Assembly: GCA_902556855.1 (NCBI GenBank)
Contig: CACDXJ010000001.1
Span: 186,001 to 250,000, forward strand
Length of the DNA: 64,000 bases
Direction of reading: 5' to 3'
Source: an uncultured Pelagibacteraceae bacterium
GTDB lineage: Bacteria > Pseudomonadota > Alphaproteobacteria > Pelagibacterales > Pelagibacteraceae
Of the stretch, positions 61,356 to 64,000 are shown in pieces (the first letter of the stretch is position 1; the number at the start of each line of letters is the position of its first letter). The notes under the pieces are model-generated. The model searched no databases, had not been told where the DNA came from, and was given only the letters and a program-made list of their open reading frames with translations. Position numbers and translations under genes: made by a program.

Positions 61356-63917
61356 TTAAATACTGCCATGACAGTGTTTAAATTTTTTACCTGAACCACA
61401 TGGACACTTTTCATTTCTACCAACTTTTTTAAAATCGTTGTTATTTTGAGTTTCTTTTTTTTCTTTATTGGTCTCTTCCTTAGACTGAACAACAATATTT
61501 AAATTTAATAGAAGCTTAATTAAATCCTTTTTAATTTTATCGAGCAATCCTTCAAAAAGTACAAAAGCTTCCTTTTTAAATTCTGACAAAGGGTCTTTTT
61601 GACCATACTGTCTTAATCCTATAACCTGTCTGAGTTGTTCCAAATATTGAAGATGCGATCTCCATGAAAAATCAATTATTTGTAAAAAGATTTTTTTTTC
61701 TAAAGAACTATTTTGATCTAGACCTAGAATGTCAATTCTAGATTTTTTTTTGTTAGAAAATAAATCTCTCATATTTTTTAAAAAATTATTTCTATCACCA
61801 GATAATAAATTAGATAATTCTTGATCATTTAATGAGTTGCCAGTTATATTTTTTAATTCTATTAAATATTTTTCATCATTTGATTTTGTATAATTTGTAA
61901 AGTTATTCTCTAAACCTTTTAAAATTTCTTCGAAAAAATCATTTAAAATCTCATTTATGTCTTTTTCCTTTAGAATTCTTAGTCTTTGAGAAAATATTAC
62001 TTGTCTTTGGTCATTCATAACATCATCAAATTTGATTAAAGTTTTACGTATATCAAAATTTCTTGTTTCAACCTTTTTTTGTGCTCTTTCCATAGCTTTA
62101 TTTATCCAAGGGTGATCAATAGATTCGTTTTCTTTGAGACCAAGTTTTTTTAACATAGAATCTATTGAGTCCCCGCCAAATATTCTCATTAATTCATCTT
62201 GTAGACTTATATAAAAAATAGTAGAGCCAGGATCTCCTTGTCTACCTGATCTTCCTCTTAATTGATTATCTATTCTTCTACTTTCGTGTCTTTCAGTTCC
62301 AATAATATGAAGTCCGCCTAATTTCTTAACTTCTTTTTCATCTTTTTTAATTTGTTCAACGTTAGGAGTCTCTCCAGACTCAACATAGTCTTTATTTCCT
62401 CCTAGTTTAATATCAGTTCCTCTTCCAGCCATATTCGTTGCTATAGTAACTGCTCCAATTTTTCCGGCTTCAGCAATTACTTTAGCTTCTTTTTCATGTT
62501 GTTTAGCATTAAGAATATTGTGTTTAATTTTTTTATTTTTAAGAAGATTTGAAATTTTCTCTGACCTATCTATGCTAGTTGTGCCGACTAAAACTGGTTG
62601 ACCTTTACTATTACATTCAATTATTTTTTTTGTGATTGCATTATACTTTTCATTTTCAGTTCTAAAAATTTGATCATTAAAGTCATTCCTTAGCATTTTC
62701 TTATTTGTGGGAATTGAAATTACATTTAATTTATAAATATCAAAAAATTCTTCAGATTCAGTCATAGCTGTACCTGTCATACCGGCTAATTTTTTATAAA
62801 GTCTAAAATAATTTTGGTATGTGATAGAAGCAAGAGTTTGATTTTCCTCCTCTATTTTTACATTTTCCTTAGCTTCAATTGCCTGGTGTAGTCCATCTGA
62901 AAATCTACGACCACTTAGCACTCTACCTGTAAACTCATCAATTATTTGAACTTTTCCGTCTCTTACTATGTAGTCCTTGTCAATTTTGAAAATTAGATTT
63001 GCTTTTAAAGCTTGGTTAGTATGATGTACCAACTCTAAGTTAGCAGGATCATAAAAGTTATTATTTTTTAAAATATTTTTTTGAGTAGCAAGTTTTTCTA
63101 TTTTATCTACACCTGAGTCTTTAAGTATTACATTTTTATTTTTTTCATCTAATTCATAATCACCTTTTTGAAGATGGTTAATAAAATTATTAGAGATTGA
63201 ATATAGTGTTGTTTTATCCTCTAATTTACCAGAAATAATTAGTGGAGTTCTCGACTCATCAATAAGAATACTGTCAACTTCATCTACGATGCAGAAATCA
63301 TGATTTCTTTGAACCATTTCATTCAATTCGTATTTCATATTGTCTCTTAAATAGTCAAAACCAAGTTCATTATTAGTTGCATAAGTTATGTCACAAGAAT
63401 AATTTTTCTTTCTTTCAAAATCTTCTAACTCATTTGTGATACAACCAGTCGATGCGCCCAAGTAATTAAAAACTTTACCCATCCATTCCGAGTCTCTTTT
63501 TGCTAAATAGTCATTTACTGTTACAATATGAACTCCCTTTCCACTCAATGAATTTAAATAAGCTGGTAAAGTTGATACTAAGGTTTTCCCTTCACCAGTT
63601 TTCATTTCTGCTATTTTTCCACTATGTAGTACTAAACCACCAGCAATTTGAACGTCGTAATGCCTTTCATTCAAAGTTCTTTTGGCCGCTTCCCTGACTA
63701 AAGCAAAAGCGTCAGGAATAATTTGATCTATCTTAACAGAACCATTTTGAACATTTTTTTTAAAGTTTCTTGTTTTTTCTTTAAAATCAGCCTCTGAAAG
63801 GAGCTCAAACTCTTTTTCTTTATTGTTTACTGCTAATATTAAATTTTTAAGTTTATCTAATTCTAGTTGATTAGAGCTTTTAAATATTTTACTAAAAGTC
63901 CTTGTAAATAAATTCAT
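61356..63917 (-). CDS. secA: Preprotein translocase SecA
   Basis: MKTGEGKTLVSTLPAYLN, ATNMAGRGTDIKLGG, LRGRSGRQGDPGS, C-terminal SEC-C motif CPCGSGKKFKHCHG. Confidence 0.98.
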   Translation of the reverse strand: MNLFTRTFSKIFKSSNQLELDKLKNLILAVNNKEKEFELLSEADFKEKTRNFKKNVQNGSVKIDQIIPDAFALVREAAKRTLNERHYDVQIAGGLVLHSGKIAEMKTGEGKTLVSTLPAYLNSLSGKGVHIVTVNDYLAKRDSEWMGKVFNYLGASTGCITNELEDFERKKNYSCDITYATNNELGFDYLRDNMKYELNEMVQRNHDFCIVDEVDSILIDESRTPLIISGKLEDKTTLYSISNNFINHLQKGDYELDEKNKNVILKDSGVDKIEKLATQKNILKNNNFYDPANLELVHHTNQALKANLIFKIDKDYIVRDGKVQIIDEFTGRVLSGRRFSDGLHQAIEAKENVKIEEENQTLASITYQNYFRLYKKLAGMTGTAMTESEEFFDIYKLNVISIPTNKKMLRNDFNDQIFRTENEKYNAITKKIIECNSKGQPVLVGTTSIDRSEKISNLLKNKKIKHNILNAKQHEKEAKVIAEAGKIGAVTIATNMAGRGTDIKLGGNKDYVESGETPNVEQIKKDEKEVKKLGGLHIIGTERHESRRIDNQLRGRSGRQGDPGSTIFYISLQDELMRIFGGDSIDSMLKKLGLKENESIDHPWINKAMERAQKKVETRNFDIRKTLIKFDDVMNDQRQVIFSQRLRILKEKDINEILNDFFEEILKGLENNFTNYTKSNDEKYLIELKNITGNSLNDQELSNLLSGDRNNFLKNMRDLFSNKKKSRIDILGLDQNSSLEKKIFLQIIDFSWRSHLQYLEQLRQVIGLRQYGQKDPLSEFKKEAFVLFEGLLDKIKKDLIKLLLNLNIVVQSKEETNKEKKETQNNNDFKKVGRNEKCPCGSGKKFKHCHGSI

Positions 63918-63961
63918 TATACATCTATATATGTATTTATAATTTAAATTAAATAGTAATT

Positions 63962-64000
63962 ATGACAATAAACATCAAAAATTTCCTTAAAGATAATTCT
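63962..64000 (+). CDS. Start of a CDS truncated by window edge (MTINIKNFLKDNS...)
   Basis: ATG divergent from secA, open to window end; 13 codons, too short to name. Confidence 0.45.
   Translation, partial: MTINIKNFLKDNS

Noticed and set aside
1-64000. CRISPR array, prophage, transposase, integrase or restriction-modification genes
   Set aside because: None found: no regularly spaced repeats and no such proteins in the ORF set. The window looks like core chromosome.

Overview
AT-rich, very compact bacterial chromosome segment. Gene content and style resemble a SAR11/Pelagibacterales-like alphaproteobacterium; this is an inference from the sequence, not a database match. About 60 protein genes and three tRNAs (Arg-ACG, Ser-GGA, Phe-GAA) are supported. 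I saw no rRNA, CRISPR array, prophage or insertion sequence. Main blocks: truncated lipoyl-domain/AceE fusion at the left edge; acetoacetyl-CoA synthetase, HDAC-like deacetylase and thiolase; gltD-gltB; thrS-infC-rpmI-rplT-pheS-pheT-lepA; NlpC/P60-AmpG-TrkH; class I lysS-pyrD-rpmB; cobT-cobS-J-domain/bolA-aroB-aroK; def-fmt-truA-gmd; a minus-strand run rpmH-rnpA-yidD-yidC-argB-HAD-dapD-dapE-SET-glycosyltransferase; dcd-murA-DUF2948-hisD-infA; photolyase; secA. Observations most worth a second look: (1) the lipoyl domain fused to the N-terminus of AceE; (2) a tRNA-Phe whose D-loop and T-loop both depart from the G18-U55 elbow contact; (3) CobS/CobT with a J-domain protein but no other cobalamin genes in view; (4) a SET-domain methyltransferase at the end of the rpmH-to-dapE run; (5) a perfect palindrome ending on the acetoacetyl-CoA synthetase start codon; (6) a perfect 19-bp palindrome upstream of gltD; (7) small ORFs missing from the supplied track (rpmH and several uncharacterised). 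No clearly new multi-gene system was evident; the window is mostly housekeeping.
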